From NCBI GenBank assembly GCA_017940895.1, contig JAGAXM010000005.1, forward strand, positions 62,001 to 126,000: 64,000 bases of DNA. Reading direction: 5' to 3'. Below, in pieces: positions 32,085-39,829 of the stretch. The stretch comes from Clostridiales bacterium. Lineage in GTDB: Bacteria; Bacillota; Clostridia; Saccharofermentanales; Saccharofermentanaceae. The notes under the pieces are model-generated. The model saw only the letters and a list, made by a program, of their open reading frames with translations, ran no database searches and was not told the origin of the DNA. Within the stretch, counting starts at the first letter, position 1. Each line of letters opens with the position of its first letter. Position numbers and translations under genes: made by a program.

Positions 32085-32929
32085 TGAAGATCACAGTCGG
32101 TGTAGTAGGATTAGGACTTATAGGAGCATCTTTCTGCAAGGCGTATAAGGCGAACGAGCCCGAGGCTGTTGTATACGGTTGGAACAGGACGAAGACCACG
32201 ACCGAGATGGCTAAGATGCAGGGCATTATCGATGATGAATTGACGGATGAGAATCTGGGTTCATGTGACCTTGTTATCTTAAGTCTCTATCCCGAAGCAT
32301 CCGTTAAGTGGATGGAAGAGCACCGCAGCAAATTCAATAAGAACGGCATGGTAACAGATGCCTGCGGAACAAAGAGATTCATCTGCGATAAGGCATTTAA
32401 GATTGCAGAGGAAGAAGGATTTACTTTCGTTGGCTGCCATCCTATGGCGGGAACGAAGTTCTCCGGCATGGCGTACTCCAAGGCTGATATGTACGAGGGT
32501 GCCCCCATGGTAGTTGTACCCCCGAGGTTCGACGACATCACTTTGCTCGAGGAAGTAAAGAGACTGTTCGCACCCTGCGGATTCGGTTCTTTCCATATCG
32601 CACATGCGGATGAGCACGATCAGATGATCGCTTTCACATCGCAGATGCCTCACGTCGTTTCCAATGCTTTTATAAAGAGTCCCAACTCAAGAAAGCACAC
32701 CGGCTTCTCTGCGGGTTCTTATAAGGATATGACACGTGTCGCGTGGCTGAACCCAACGATGTGGACGCAGCTCTTCCTCGAGAACAAGGATAATCTCATC
32801 TTCGAGATCGAGAATCTTCAGAAGGAGCTTCAGAAGTACAAGGAAGCTCTCGAGAATGATGACGCGGAAGAACTGACGAGACTTCTCGACGAGGGAAGAA
32901 AGATCAAAGAAGAGGTTGACGGAGTATGA
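32084..32929 (+). CDS. tyrA: Prephenate dehydrogenase
   Basis: A 281-residue NAD(P)-dependent enzyme converting prephenate to 4-hydroxyphenylpyruvate for tyrosine. It has an N-terminal Rossmann motif GVVGLGLIGASF and the catalytic-His motif GCHPMAGT, with HADEHDQMIAFTSQMPH in the helical dimerisation domain. The C-terminal end is a charged helix without an ACT domain. The start overlaps the aroF stop by one base (TGATG). Confidence 0.93.
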   Translation: MKITVGVVGLGLIGASFCKAYKANEPEAVVYGWNRTKTTTEMAKMQGIIDDELTDENLGSCDLVILSLYPEASVKWMEEHRSKFNKNGMVTDACGTKRFICDKAFKIAEEEGFTFVGCHPMAGTKFSGMAYSKADMYEGAPMVVVPPRFDDITLLEEVKRLFAPCGFGSFHIAHADEHDQMIAFTSQMPHVVSNAFIKSPNSRKHTGFSAGSYKDMTRVAWLNPTMWTQLFLENKDNLIFEIENLQKELQKYKEALENDDAEELTRLLDEGRKIKEEVDGV

Positions 32930-34008
32930 TAATAACTTCCGTCAGAGCATCCAAAGAATATGCGGTTCATACCGGAAGCGGGCTTCTTGCTTCTTCCGGA
33001 AAGATCATGAGAGAGGTGTGCCCCAAGGCACTCAAGCTTCTCATCGTAAGTGAGACCAATGTCGCGAAGCGTTATCTTGCTGCCGTTAAGGATTCGGCGC
33101 AGGCAGAGGGCTTCGAGGTATACGAGTACATTTTCAGAGCAGGCGAATCTTCGAAAAACATCGACAGCATCGCAGGCATGTGGGGTGTGATGGCCAAGGC
33201 GGGGTTCACGAGAACCGACCTGGTCGCAGGCTTGGGCGGCGGTGTTACCACCGACATGGCAGGATTTGCCGCTGCTTCGTTCCTAAGAGGTATCGATGTA
33301 GTTCAGATCCCCACGTCGCTTCTTGCGATGGTGGATGCCGCGGTCGGAGGCAAGACGGGAATCGACCTTCCCGAAGGTAAGAATCAGGTAGGTGCCTTCT
33401 GGCAGCCTTCCGCCGTTATCGAGGATACGGACTGTCTTCTTACTCTTCCCGATGAGGTTTTCGCAGAGGGGATGGGTGAGGTTCTTAAGTACGCATTCAT
33501 CATGGACCTTTCTCTTTACGATATTCTCAAGGAGAATGAGAGAACAGGTATCAACATCAAAAATGATGCGTGGCTTATGGAGAAGATCGTCGGCATGTGC
33601 GTAGCCGATAAGGCCGACGTCATCATGAGCGATGAGTTCGACAACGGAAGAAGACAGACTTTGAACTTCGGCCATACGGTAGGTCACGTTATAGAGCGTA
33701 ACAGCGACTTTACCAAGCCTCACGGCATATGCGTCGCGAAGGGTATGGGTATCATCTCCGATGCCGCAGTTGCTGCAGGTACTCTGCCTTCCGATGAGGC
33801 TTCTAAGATCAAGGATCTTATCTCGTCTTACGGTCTTCCGGTCGAAGATGAGATCACAGCCGAAGAGGCGGTGTCGGGTGCCATGAACGATAAGAAAAAG
33901 CGCGGCAATACGCTCTCGGTTATTGTAGTTAATAAAATAGGTTCTTCGGAGATTGTGAAGATGAGTCCCGAGGAGTTCCTTACATTCATAAGCGGAGCGC
34001 TGGGATAA
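32926..34008 (+). CDS. aroB: 3-dehydroquinate synthase
   Basis: A 360-residue NAD- and metal-dependent enzyme making 3-dehydroquinate from DAHP. Motifs include FRAGESSKN, GLGGGVTTDMAGFAAASFLRG, PTSLLAMVDAAVGGKTGIDLPEGKNQVGAFWQP (metal/NAD site; key residues only) and NFGHTVGHVIE with metal-binding His. It overlaps tyrA by four bases (ATGA). Confidence 0.97.
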   Translation: MIITSVRASKEYAVHTGSGLLASSGKIMREVCPKALKLLIVSETNVAKRYLAAVKDSAQAEGFEVYEYIFRAGESSKNIDSIAGMWGVMAKAGFTRTDLVAGLGGGVTTDMAGFAAASFLRGIDVVQIPTSLLAMVDAAVGGKTGIDLPEGKNQVGAFWQPSAVIEDTDCLLTLPDEVFAEGMGEVLKYAFIMDLSLYDILKENERTGINIKNDAWLMEKIVGMCVADKADVIMSDEFDNGRRQTLNFGHTVGHVIERNSDFTKPHGICVAKGMGIISDAAVAAGTLPSDEASKIKDLISSYGLPVEDEITAEEAVSGAMNDKKKRGNTLSVIVVNKIGSSEIVKMSPEEFLTFISGALG

Positions 34009-35169
34009 ATGATCTTGAGGTTCAAGGACAGATCATTTGATCTTAAGGTCGATGCGCCGCCCTCTAAGTCGGTGTATCACAGGGAGCTCATAATAAGGTT
34101 CCTGTCGGGCTATGAAGACGATCTGACCCCTTCCTCAGACGACAGCAAGGACATCATCGCTACCAAGTCCTGCCTCCTCTCCTTGCGCAGTATGTCTCAA
34201 TCGGGGACGGTTCTCAAATGGAACATTCTTGACTGTAATGAGTCCGGTTCTACATTGAGATTTATGATTCCCGTGGCCGCGGCTTATCTGAAGGCAAAAG
34301 GTGAGGCTTGCAGGGTGGAATTTAAAACCGCCGGCAGATTGTACGACAGACCTATTGATGCGCTTGAGACGTGTCTCAACGCCCATGGAATTACGATCAC
34401 TCATGATGCTGAGAAAAGGTCATTTGTGCTTGAAGGTGAGCTCGAGGAGGGTGAATTTGTAATAGACGGAAGCGCCTCTTCCCAATATGTGTCGGGTCTT
34501 ATGATGGCTCTTACGGTTCTTCCGGATTCGACTCTTAGGATTACAGGCACCCCGGCATCGGTTCATTATATTGAATTGACCCGCTCGATAATTGAAAAAT
34601 ATGTACCATTTGAGAACCGTCCCCGAATGGGACATTTTGAGGTGGAAGGCGACTGGTCGGGCGGCGCATTTCTGCTGTGCTTTAAGGAGCTCATCAACGG
34701 CGATATAACTGTCGGTAATCTTAATGAGGATTCCGTTCAGGGTGATAAGGCAATTGAAGATTATCTTGCTGCGTGCGGTGTTCCCGAACTTACATGGGAC
34801 TGCCGTGATATTCCCGACATTGTTCCGTATATGGCAGTGACCGCCGCATTCAGGAACAAAAAGACGGTATTCAATAACATAGGGCGACTTCGCATCAAGG
34901 AGTCCGACCGCGTCGCTGCGATAAGAGAGCAGCTTGAGACCGCGGGTATTAAGACCGAAGAAACGGATGAGACTTTAACCGTTTACGGATACGACAATAC
35001 ATTTGATAATGATATGATTACTCTTAAGTCGTACAACGATCACCGCATGGTGATGTCTGCGATGCTGATCGCGGCGGCACTCGGCGTTGATCTTGATATC
35101 GACACTGATGCACCCCTGGACAAATCGTTTCCGGGATTAAGAAACATAATAAAAGAGGAGTTCTCTTAA
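34009..35169 (+). CDS. aroA: 3-phosphoshikimate 1-carboxyvinyltransferase (EPSP synthase)
   Basis: A 386-residue enzyme, short for the family (usually about 420-430). Motifs include PPSKSVYHRELI, ESGSTLRF, SQYVSGLMMAL, VEGDWSGGAFLL, IKESDRV and NDHRMVMSAM. Residues 62-73 and 198-209 are encoded by two copies of a 35-base palindromic repeat in opposite orientation, each inserted without breaking the frame. They fall in surface-loop positions before LDCNESGSTLRF and before HFEVEGDW. The start abuts the aroB stop (TAAATG). Confidence 0.93.
   Translation: MILRFKDRSFDLKVDAPPSKSVYHRELIIRFLSGYEDDLTPSSDDSKDIIATKSCLLSLRSMSQSGTVLKWNILDCNESGSTLRFMIPVAAAYLKAKGEACRVEFKTAGRLYDRPIDALETCLNAHGITITHDAEKRSFVLEGELEEGEFVIDGSASSQYVSGLMMALTVLPDSTLRITGTPASVHYIELTRSIIEKYVPFENRPRMGHFEVEGDWSGGAFLLCFKELINGDITVGNLNEDSVQGDKAIEDYLAACGVPELTWDCRDIPDIVPYMAVTAAFRNKKTVFNNIGRLRIKESDRVAAIREQLETAGIKTEETDETLTVYGYDNTFDNDMITLKSYNDHRMVMSAMLIAAALGVDLDIDTDAPLDKSFPGLRNIIKEEFS
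34192..34226 (+). repeat. 35-base palindromic repeat inside aroA, copy 1
   Basis: From ATGTCTCAATCGGGG to CAAATGGAACAT. It matches copy 2 (34601-34635, opposite strand) at 32 of 35 positions. The ends ATGTC.CA and ATGG.ACAT are themselves imperfect inverted repeats. In aroA it encodes M-S-Q-S-G-T-V-L-K-W-N-I. Confidence 0.8.
34601..34635 (-). repeat. 35-base palindromic repeat inside aroA, copy 2
   Basis: Reverse-orientation copy of 34192-34226; on the minus strand it reads ATGTCCCATTCGGGG to CAAATGGTACAT. In aroA it encodes V-P-F-E-N-R-P-R-M-G-H. Confidence 0.8.
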
Positions 35170-35170
35170 C

Positions 35171-36265
35171 ATGAGCATGGACAGCACTTACAGGGGAGAC
35201 AGACTGGAGCTTACCATCTACGGTCAGTCGCACAGCCCCACGATCGGCGTTTACATCAAGGGTCTTCCCGAAGGTGTCGCGCCTGATCCCGAATACACGG
35301 CGAAGCTCATGGCAAGAAGAGCTCCCGGCAATAATGCGTGGTCTACTCCTCGCCGCGAAAAGGACGAGGTTATTTTCGAGAGGGAAGGGGACGTGCTTCA
35401 CGGCTACATCGTGAACACCAACACGAAGCCCAAAGACTACGCTTCCATCATGAACAAGCCGAGGCCCGGCCATGCGGATTACACGGGCAAGATTAAGTAC
35501 AAGGACGAGGCGGCACAAAGCGGCGGCGGTATCTTCTCCGGAAGAATGACGGCACCTTTGTGCATCGCGGGTTCCATAGCGCTGAATGAATTGGGCAGGA
35601 TGGGGATCGAAGTGCATGCGCATCTTAAGAAATGTGCGGGCGTCAGTGATGATTCTTATTATGATCACGAAGTGAATGATGCCGCGTTCAAGGATGCGCT
35701 CTCGCATGTCGGCGGGAAGGAGTTCCCTGCGGTTGACGATGTGAAGGCCGAGCTTATGAAAGAAGCGATCGAGAAGGCGAGAATGGATTGTGATTCCGTA
35801 GGCGCTGTTGTCGAGTGTGTTATCTACGGTCTTCCCGCGGGACTCGGAGGTCCTCTGTTCGACGGGCTTGAAGGAAAGATCGCGAAGCTTATATATGCCA
35901 TCCCTGCAGTAAAGGGAGTGGAGTTCGGCGCGGGATTTGATGTTGCTGACTTAAGAGGCTCTGAGAATAATGATCCGTTCGTGATGAAGGACGGGGACGT
36001 TGCCCTTAAGACAAATAACTGCGGAGGCATCCTGGGCGGTATCAGCGTCGGAGGCGGAGTTCCGCTTGTATTCGATTGTGCTTTCAAGCCGACGCCTTCG
36101 ATAAGCAAAACACAGCAGACAGTCGATATCGCGAACAAGACTGATACGACTATCAATATAGAGGGAAGACACGATCCCTGTGTCGCACCTCGCGCGGTGC
36201 CGGTAGTAGAGGCTGCCGCTGCGATCGCGATCTATGATGAGATCCTCAATGGAGGTCTCTCATGA
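35171..36265 (+). CDS. aroC: Chorismate synthase
   Basis: A 364-residue FMN-dependent enzyme converting EPSP to chorismate. It has the N-terminal GQSHSPTIGV, RPGHADYTGKIKY and SGGGIFSGR, a GAVVECVIYGLPAGLG segment, and the C-terminal ...GRHDPCVAPRAVPVVEAAAAI signature (key residues RHDPC and AVPV). The ribosome binding site AAAGAGGAG lies at the aroA end. It overlaps the next gene by four bases. Confidence 0.97.
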   Translation: MSMDSTYRGDRLELTIYGQSHSPTIGVYIKGLPEGVAPDPEYTAKLMARRAPGNNAWSTPRREKDEVIFEREGDVLHGYIVNTNTKPKDYASIMNKPRPGHADYTGKIKYKDEAAQSGGGIFSGRMTAPLCIAGSIALNELGRMGIEVHAHLKKCAGVSDDSYYDHEVNDAAFKDALSHVGGKEFPAVDDVKAELMKEAIEKARMDCDSVGAVVECVIYGLPAGLGGPLFDGLEGKIAKLIYAIPAVKGVEFGAGFDVADLRGSENNDPFVMKDGDVALKTNNCGGILGGISVGGGVPLVFDCAFKPTPSISKTQQTVDIANKTDTTINIEGRHDPCVAPRAVPVVEAAAAIAIYDEILNGGLS

Positions 36266-37797
36266 AGACACTTGAAGAATTAAGAAGACAGATCGATGCC
36301 GCTGACAGAGATCTTCTCGATGCATTCGACAGAAGGATCGATGCGGTAAAGCAGATCGGTGAGCTTAAGAAGGCACAGGGAAAGCCCGTGTTCGATCCCA
36401 AGCGCGAGCAGGAGAAGATCGCTGCGCTTGAGGGTCTTGCAACGCCGCAGGTAAGACCTCATATAAGAAGACTTTATACAGAGATAATGGGCATCGCGAA
36501 AGATATCGAATCGAAGCCTCTGTTCGGCGTGCTCGGCAAGTCCCTGCCGCATACATACTCGCCCGAGATCCACGGAATGATCACAAACGATTATGAATAT
36601 GCCGTTATCGAGCGCGCAGAGGATGAGCTGGAAGTTCTCTGGGAACAGGGAAAGAACGGCGTATACGGCGGGTTCAATGTAACGATCCCTTACAAGAAAA
36701 ATGCGTTTGCGATGTGTGATGAATGCACACCGTGCGCCAAGGAGTCGGGAGCCGTCAATACAGTCGTATTCAGAGAAGACGGTACGAGCCTCGGCGCCAA
36801 TACGGATGTGTTCGGATTCGAGTACATGCTCAAGTCCTCCGGTATCGATCCCGAAGGAAAGACGGTTCTGATACTCGGAACGGGAGGCGCATCGGCAGCG
36901 GTCAATACAGCGCTTACAAAGATGAATGCCGGAGCGGTTAAGTCCGTAAGCCGAAGCGGCGGCATCAACTATACTAATGTATACGAGCTGTGCTCTGATG
37001 CGAAGATCATCGTAAACTGCACGCCGGTCGGAATGTTCCCCGCGATAATGGAATCTCCCATAGACATATCCCGTTTCAGTGAACTCGAAGCGGTAGCCGA
37101 TGTAATCTACAACCCTTCTGATACGATGCTTCTTTATGAAGCAAAGAAGAGAGGGCTTAAGACTGCGGGCGGACTTAAGATGCTCGTGGCTCAGGCTTTC
37201 AAAGCATCTGCTTTCTTCAAGGGCGCGAAAGATGATCAGGAAGCCGAGAAGATGTTTGACTTTGACGACATCGCCCGCGTAACGGATGCGCTCGGGAAGA
37301 AGATGAGAAACGTTACGATAATCGGTATGCCCGGATCGGGAAAGACCTGGCTCGCAAGAAGGCTCGGAGAGAAGCTTAACCGTGAGGTCGTAGATCTCGA
37401 TGAGAAGTTTACCGAAGTTTACGGCAAGAGTCCTTCACAGACGATCAAGGATGAGGGGGAGGAAGCTTTTCGCAGGAAGGAATCGGAGGTCGCACGCAAG
37501 GAACTTTCAAGAAGCGGCATCGTGATCTCCTGCGGCGGCGGTATCGTAACCCGTAAAGAGAATTACTTCCCTTTAAAGTGCAATTCGCTTGTTGTCTATA
37601 ACGAGCGCCCGCTTGATGTACTGTGCGGCAAGGACAGACCCTTAACTGCAAGCAAGGGTGTCGAAAAGCTTTATGAAGAGCGTAAGGAAGCTTATGAGTC
37701 CCTTGCCGACGTCGTGATAAGTGTCGGTGCTAAGGATACATGCGATGAATATATCGAGGAAGCGGTGAGGATCTACGATGAAAATACTTGTACTTAA
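36262..37797 (+). CDS. Trifunctional fusion: chorismate mutase - shikimate dehydrogenase - shikimate kinase
   Basis: A 511-residue protein joining three enzymes. Residues 1-83 are an AroQ-type chorismate mutase (LEELRRQIDAADRDLLDAFDRR; RREQ-like K-R-E-Q). Residues about 86-335 are AroE, with GKSLPHTYSPEIH (substrate site), FNVTIPYK, NTDVFGFE and the NADP motif ILGTGGASAAV. Residues about 346-505 are AroK with P-loop GMPGSGKT, DLDEKF and the lid region CGKDRPLT. It supplies the steps from dehydroshikimate to shikimate-3-phosphate and from chorismate to prephenate. No separate aroE, aroK or chorismate mutase gene is in the operon. Its last 20 bases overlap aroQ. Confidence 0.93.
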   Translation: MKTLEELRRQIDAADRDLLDAFDRRIDAVKQIGELKKAQGKPVFDPKREQEKIAALEGLATPQVRPHIRRLYTEIMGIAKDIESKPLFGVLGKSLPHTYSPEIHGMITNDYEYAVIERAEDELEVLWEQGKNGVYGGFNVTIPYKKNAFAMCDECTPCAKESGAVNTVVFREDGTSLGANTDVFGFEYMLKSSGIDPEGKTVLILGTGGASAAVNTALTKMNAGAVKSVSRSGGINYTNVYELCSDAKIIVNCTPVGMFPAIMESPIDISRFSELEAVADVIYNPSDTMLLYEAKKRGLKTAGGLKMLVAQAFKASAFFKGAKDDQEAEKMFDFDDIARVTDALGKKMRNVTIIGMPGSGKTWLARRLGEKLNREVVDLDEKFTEVYGKSPSQTIKDEGEEAFRRKESEVARKELSRSGIVISCGGGIVTRKENYFPLKCNSLVVYNERPLDVLCGKDRPLTASKGVEKLYEERKEAYESLADVVISVGAKDTCDEYIEEAVRIYDENTCT

Positions 37798-38206
37798 CGG
37801 ACCTAATCTTAATATGCTCGGCATTAGGGAGCCTGATATCTACGGCAGGAAGACTTATGCGGATCTTATCAATATGATCAAAGCTCACTGCGACGGCAGG
37901 GGCGTCGATGTCATATTCAAACAGAGCAACCACGAGGGGGATCTTGTAGACTTCATTCAGCAGGCTTTGTTTGATAAGTGCGACGGCATAGTTATCAACC
38001 CGGGTGCTTATACACATACCTCCGTGGCTTTGCTCGATGCTCTTAAGGCTGTGGCTATTCCGACGGTCGAGGTTCATATCAGCGATGTTGATTCCCGCGA
38101 GGAGTTCAGACAGATATCCTACGTGTCTTTGATCGCTAAGAAGACCATCAAGGGACACGGGTTCGACGGGTATACGGAAGCCGTAGATTTCCTTTGTGAC
38201 CTGTAA
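37778..38206 (+). CDS. aroQ: 3-dehydroquinate dehydratase, type II
   Basis: A 142-residue enzyme. It has the N-terminal NGPNLNMLGIREPDIYG (catalytic Tyr region), QSNHEGDLVDFIQ, NPGAYTHTSVALLDAL (catalytic His region) and VEVHISDVDSREEFR. It dehydrates 3-dehydroquinate to 3-dehydroshikimate. The gene overlaps the fusion gene by 20 bases in another frame. It is the last aro gene of the cluster. Confidence 0.96.
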   Translation: MKILVLNGPNLNMLGIREPDIYGRKTYADLINMIKAHCDGRGVDVIFKQSNHEGDLVDFIQQALFDKCDGIVINPGAYTHTSVALLDALKAVAIPTVEVHISDVDSREEFRQISYVSLIAKKTIKGHGFDGYTEAVDFLCDL

Positions 38207-38211
38207 TGAGA

Positions 38212-38217
38212 TATAAT
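38212..38217 (+). promoter_or_regulatory. Candidate -10 box for the SseB-like gene
   Basis: TATAAT at 38212-38217, six bases after the aroQ stop, with GCGGAGGG as ribosome binding site before ATG 38240. No clear -35. Confidence 0.45.
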
Positions 38218-38239
38218 GCCCGAGCGGAGGGATTTAAAT

Positions 38240-39562
38240 ATGTCCGATAAAGATAACAATATATTTGACCTTGAAGGTGATGCTCTCGACGAAGCTTTGA
38301 TGGCTGCGATCGAGGAGACGGAAGAAGAGGAACGTGCTGCCCGCGAACTGAAGGCGAAAGAGAATCAGGAGCGTGCTGAGCAGGCCCGTGTTACTGCCAT
38401 CGAGCAGGAGGAGAGGAAAGCCAAGATTGAAAAGCTCCGTCAGTCCATGCCCAATGAAGGAAGAAGATATTTCCTTATGGCAGAAGATGCCGAGTGCGAT
38501 GAATCCAAGAATGAGGCTTATGTAACGGGTATCGTATACGGTACGTGCAAGAAGGACGACACCGTTTATCTTTACAGAAATGACGGAAGAGCCGTAGGGA
38601 CGAAGATCCTGGCGGTAGATGAGTTCAACGGACAGGTGTTCGAGCCCGCCGATGAGGTCTCCCAGAAGAAGGCAAGAATTACGATCGCGATCGACTATGA
38701 GAAGACAGGCTTTACCAAGGATAATGCGGTGCCTAAGTTCTCTGTAGTTACAAGCGTAAGACCTCCCGTTAAGGGCACTGACGGCAAGACCGTTATCGAG
38801 AACCCTTCTTTGTCCGGTCTCATGTTCAGATATCCCGAATTCAATAAAGATAAGGAATATCTTAATCATCTGACCACCAATATCGTAAACGGAAGATTCC
38901 TTATCCCTGCCATGAATGCCGGTAATGAGGCAGGCGGCAAGAAGAAGCTTCAGCTTATCATGTTTACGAAGAAGGAGGATCCGGACAAGAGGATACTCCC
39001 GCTGTTTACCGATATTCAGGCGCTCTACCTGTGGCGCAAGGTCTTTGAGGGTGATCAGAAGCCTTCCGTAGTTGTCATGAGCTTCCTTGAGGCAGCGAAG
39101 TTTATCGAGAAGGACGGCTTCGATGTCGCATTGAATCCTTCGGGTCCCGTATCCGTAGGTCTGCCTTCAAAGGCTGCAACCGAGCTTGCGCGTCTGGCTC
39201 AGAAGATCGCTTCGGGTGCCAAGGTAAATAAAGAAACAATTAATGACGGCTCCAAAGTGGTCGTGGGAGTACCACGCCCGGGACAGGAGACCGACGACAT
39301 GAGAGCGGCTCTTATCAATTACTGCAGGAGCAACAGGGAGATAAAAAAGGCAGGTCTTCTTTACATGATCAGAGAAGGCAAGCCGAGCTACCTTGTAATA
39401 ATCGATGCCCCTAAGGGAAAAGAGAGCGTTCTCTACGCAGGATTGCTGGCTGCTTTGAAGCCGCATCTTAAGACGATAAAGAAGGTCGACTTCTCGCTTA
39501 TGTCCGAGGCGCCTTTCGCGAAGGACTATTTCGCTAAGATCCCCTGCGATTACAGCATCTGA
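38240..39562 (+). CDS. SseB-like protein with N-terminal coiled coil
   Basis: A 440-residue cytoplasmic protein. Residues about 10-75 are a highly charged helix (EETEEEERAARELKAKENQERAEQ-type). An SseB N-terminal domain follows in the middle (LTTNIVNGRFLIPAM ... PLFTDIQALYLWRKVF ... FDVALNPSGP). The last 110 residues match SseB_C (VVVGVPRPGQETDDMRAAL). SseB was named for serine sensitivity in E. coli; its biochemical role is not known. ATG 38240 is chosen over 38216 because of the GGAGGG site; 38216 lies within the -10 box. It lies just after the aro operon. Confidence 0.85.
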   Translation: MSDKDNNIFDLEGDALDEALMAAIEETEEEERAARELKAKENQERAEQARVTAIEQEERKAKIEKLRQSMPNEGRRYFLMAEDAECDESKNEAYVTGIVYGTCKKDDTVYLYRNDGRAVGTKILAVDEFNGQVFEPADEVSQKKARITIAIDYEKTGFTKDNAVPKFSVVTSVRPPVKGTDGKTVIENPSLSGLMFRYPEFNKDKEYLNHLTTNIVNGRFLIPAMNAGNEAGGKKKLQLIMFTKKEDPDKRILPLFTDIQALYLWRKVFEGDQKPSVVVMSFLEAAKFIEKDGFDVALNPSGPVSVGLPSKAATELARLAQKIASGAKVNKETINDGSKVVVGVPRPGQETDDMRAALINYCRSNREIKKAGLLYMIREGKPSYLVIIDAPKGKESVLYAGLLAALKPHLKTIKKVDFSLMSEAPFAKDYFAKIPCDYSI

Positions 39563-39586
39563 AATCCATAAAAGTTTACTTAAAAT

Positions 39587-39608
39587 GCCCGCTTAACAGC
39601 GGGTGTTT
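39587..39608 (+). terminator. Probable terminator after the SseB-like gene
   Basis: Stem GCCCGC (39587-39592) / GCGGGT (39599-39604), then GTTTTA. Short T-tract. Confidence 0.6.
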
Positions 39609-39624
39609 TAACTAAATATAGTGT
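39609..39624 (+). promoter_or_regulatory. NrdR box 1
   Basis: TAACTAAATATAGTGT fits the NrdR-box consensus (acaCwAtATaTwGtgt) at 13 of 16 positions. Its start lies exactly 31 bases before that of box 2. Confidence 0.75.
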
Positions 39625-39639
39625 TGTTTTGAAATTGTA

Positions 39640-39655
39640 ACACAATATATAGTGG
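39640..39655 (+). promoter_or_regulatory. NrdR box 2
   Basis: ACACAATATATAGTGG fits the NrdR-box consensus at 15 of 16 positions. The pair at 31-bp spacing, just upstream of the nrdD promoter, predicts repression by ATP/dATP-loaded NrdR. Confidence 0.85.
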
Positions 39656-39662
39656 TTTGTTC

Positions 39663-39691
39663 TTGACCTGGGTACAACATATTGTTACTAT
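39663..39691 (+). promoter_or_regulatory. nrdD promoter
   Basis: TTGACC (39663-39668), 17-base spacer ending in TGT, TACTAT (39686-39691). The leader is about 130 bases. Confidence 0.65.
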
Positions 39692-39730
39692 GAACAGGCA
39701 AACGGGAGAGAATCAAAAAACCGTTAGAAA

Positions 39731-39783
39731 TGTAATATTACATTTGACAAAAAGGGTTAACAAGCTTTTGTAACATTGTTACA
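39731..39783. promoter_or_regulatory. Two TGTAA-type palindromes in the nrdD leader
   Basis: TGTAATATTACA (39731-39742) is a perfect 12-bp palindrome and TGTAAC-ATT-GTTACA (39769-39783) an inverted repeat with the same half-site. They are distinct from the NrdR boxes and may bind another regulator. Confidence 0.45.
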
Positions 39784-39829
39784 ATAGTCCAACCGATTCA
39801 AACAACACTTAAAGGGCAGGGTGCACAAA

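Noticed and set aside
34192..34635. Possible insertion sequence ends in aroA
   Set aside because: The two 35-base copies are inverted, but the 374 bases between them encode normal EPSP synthase sequence, so nothing was carried between them.
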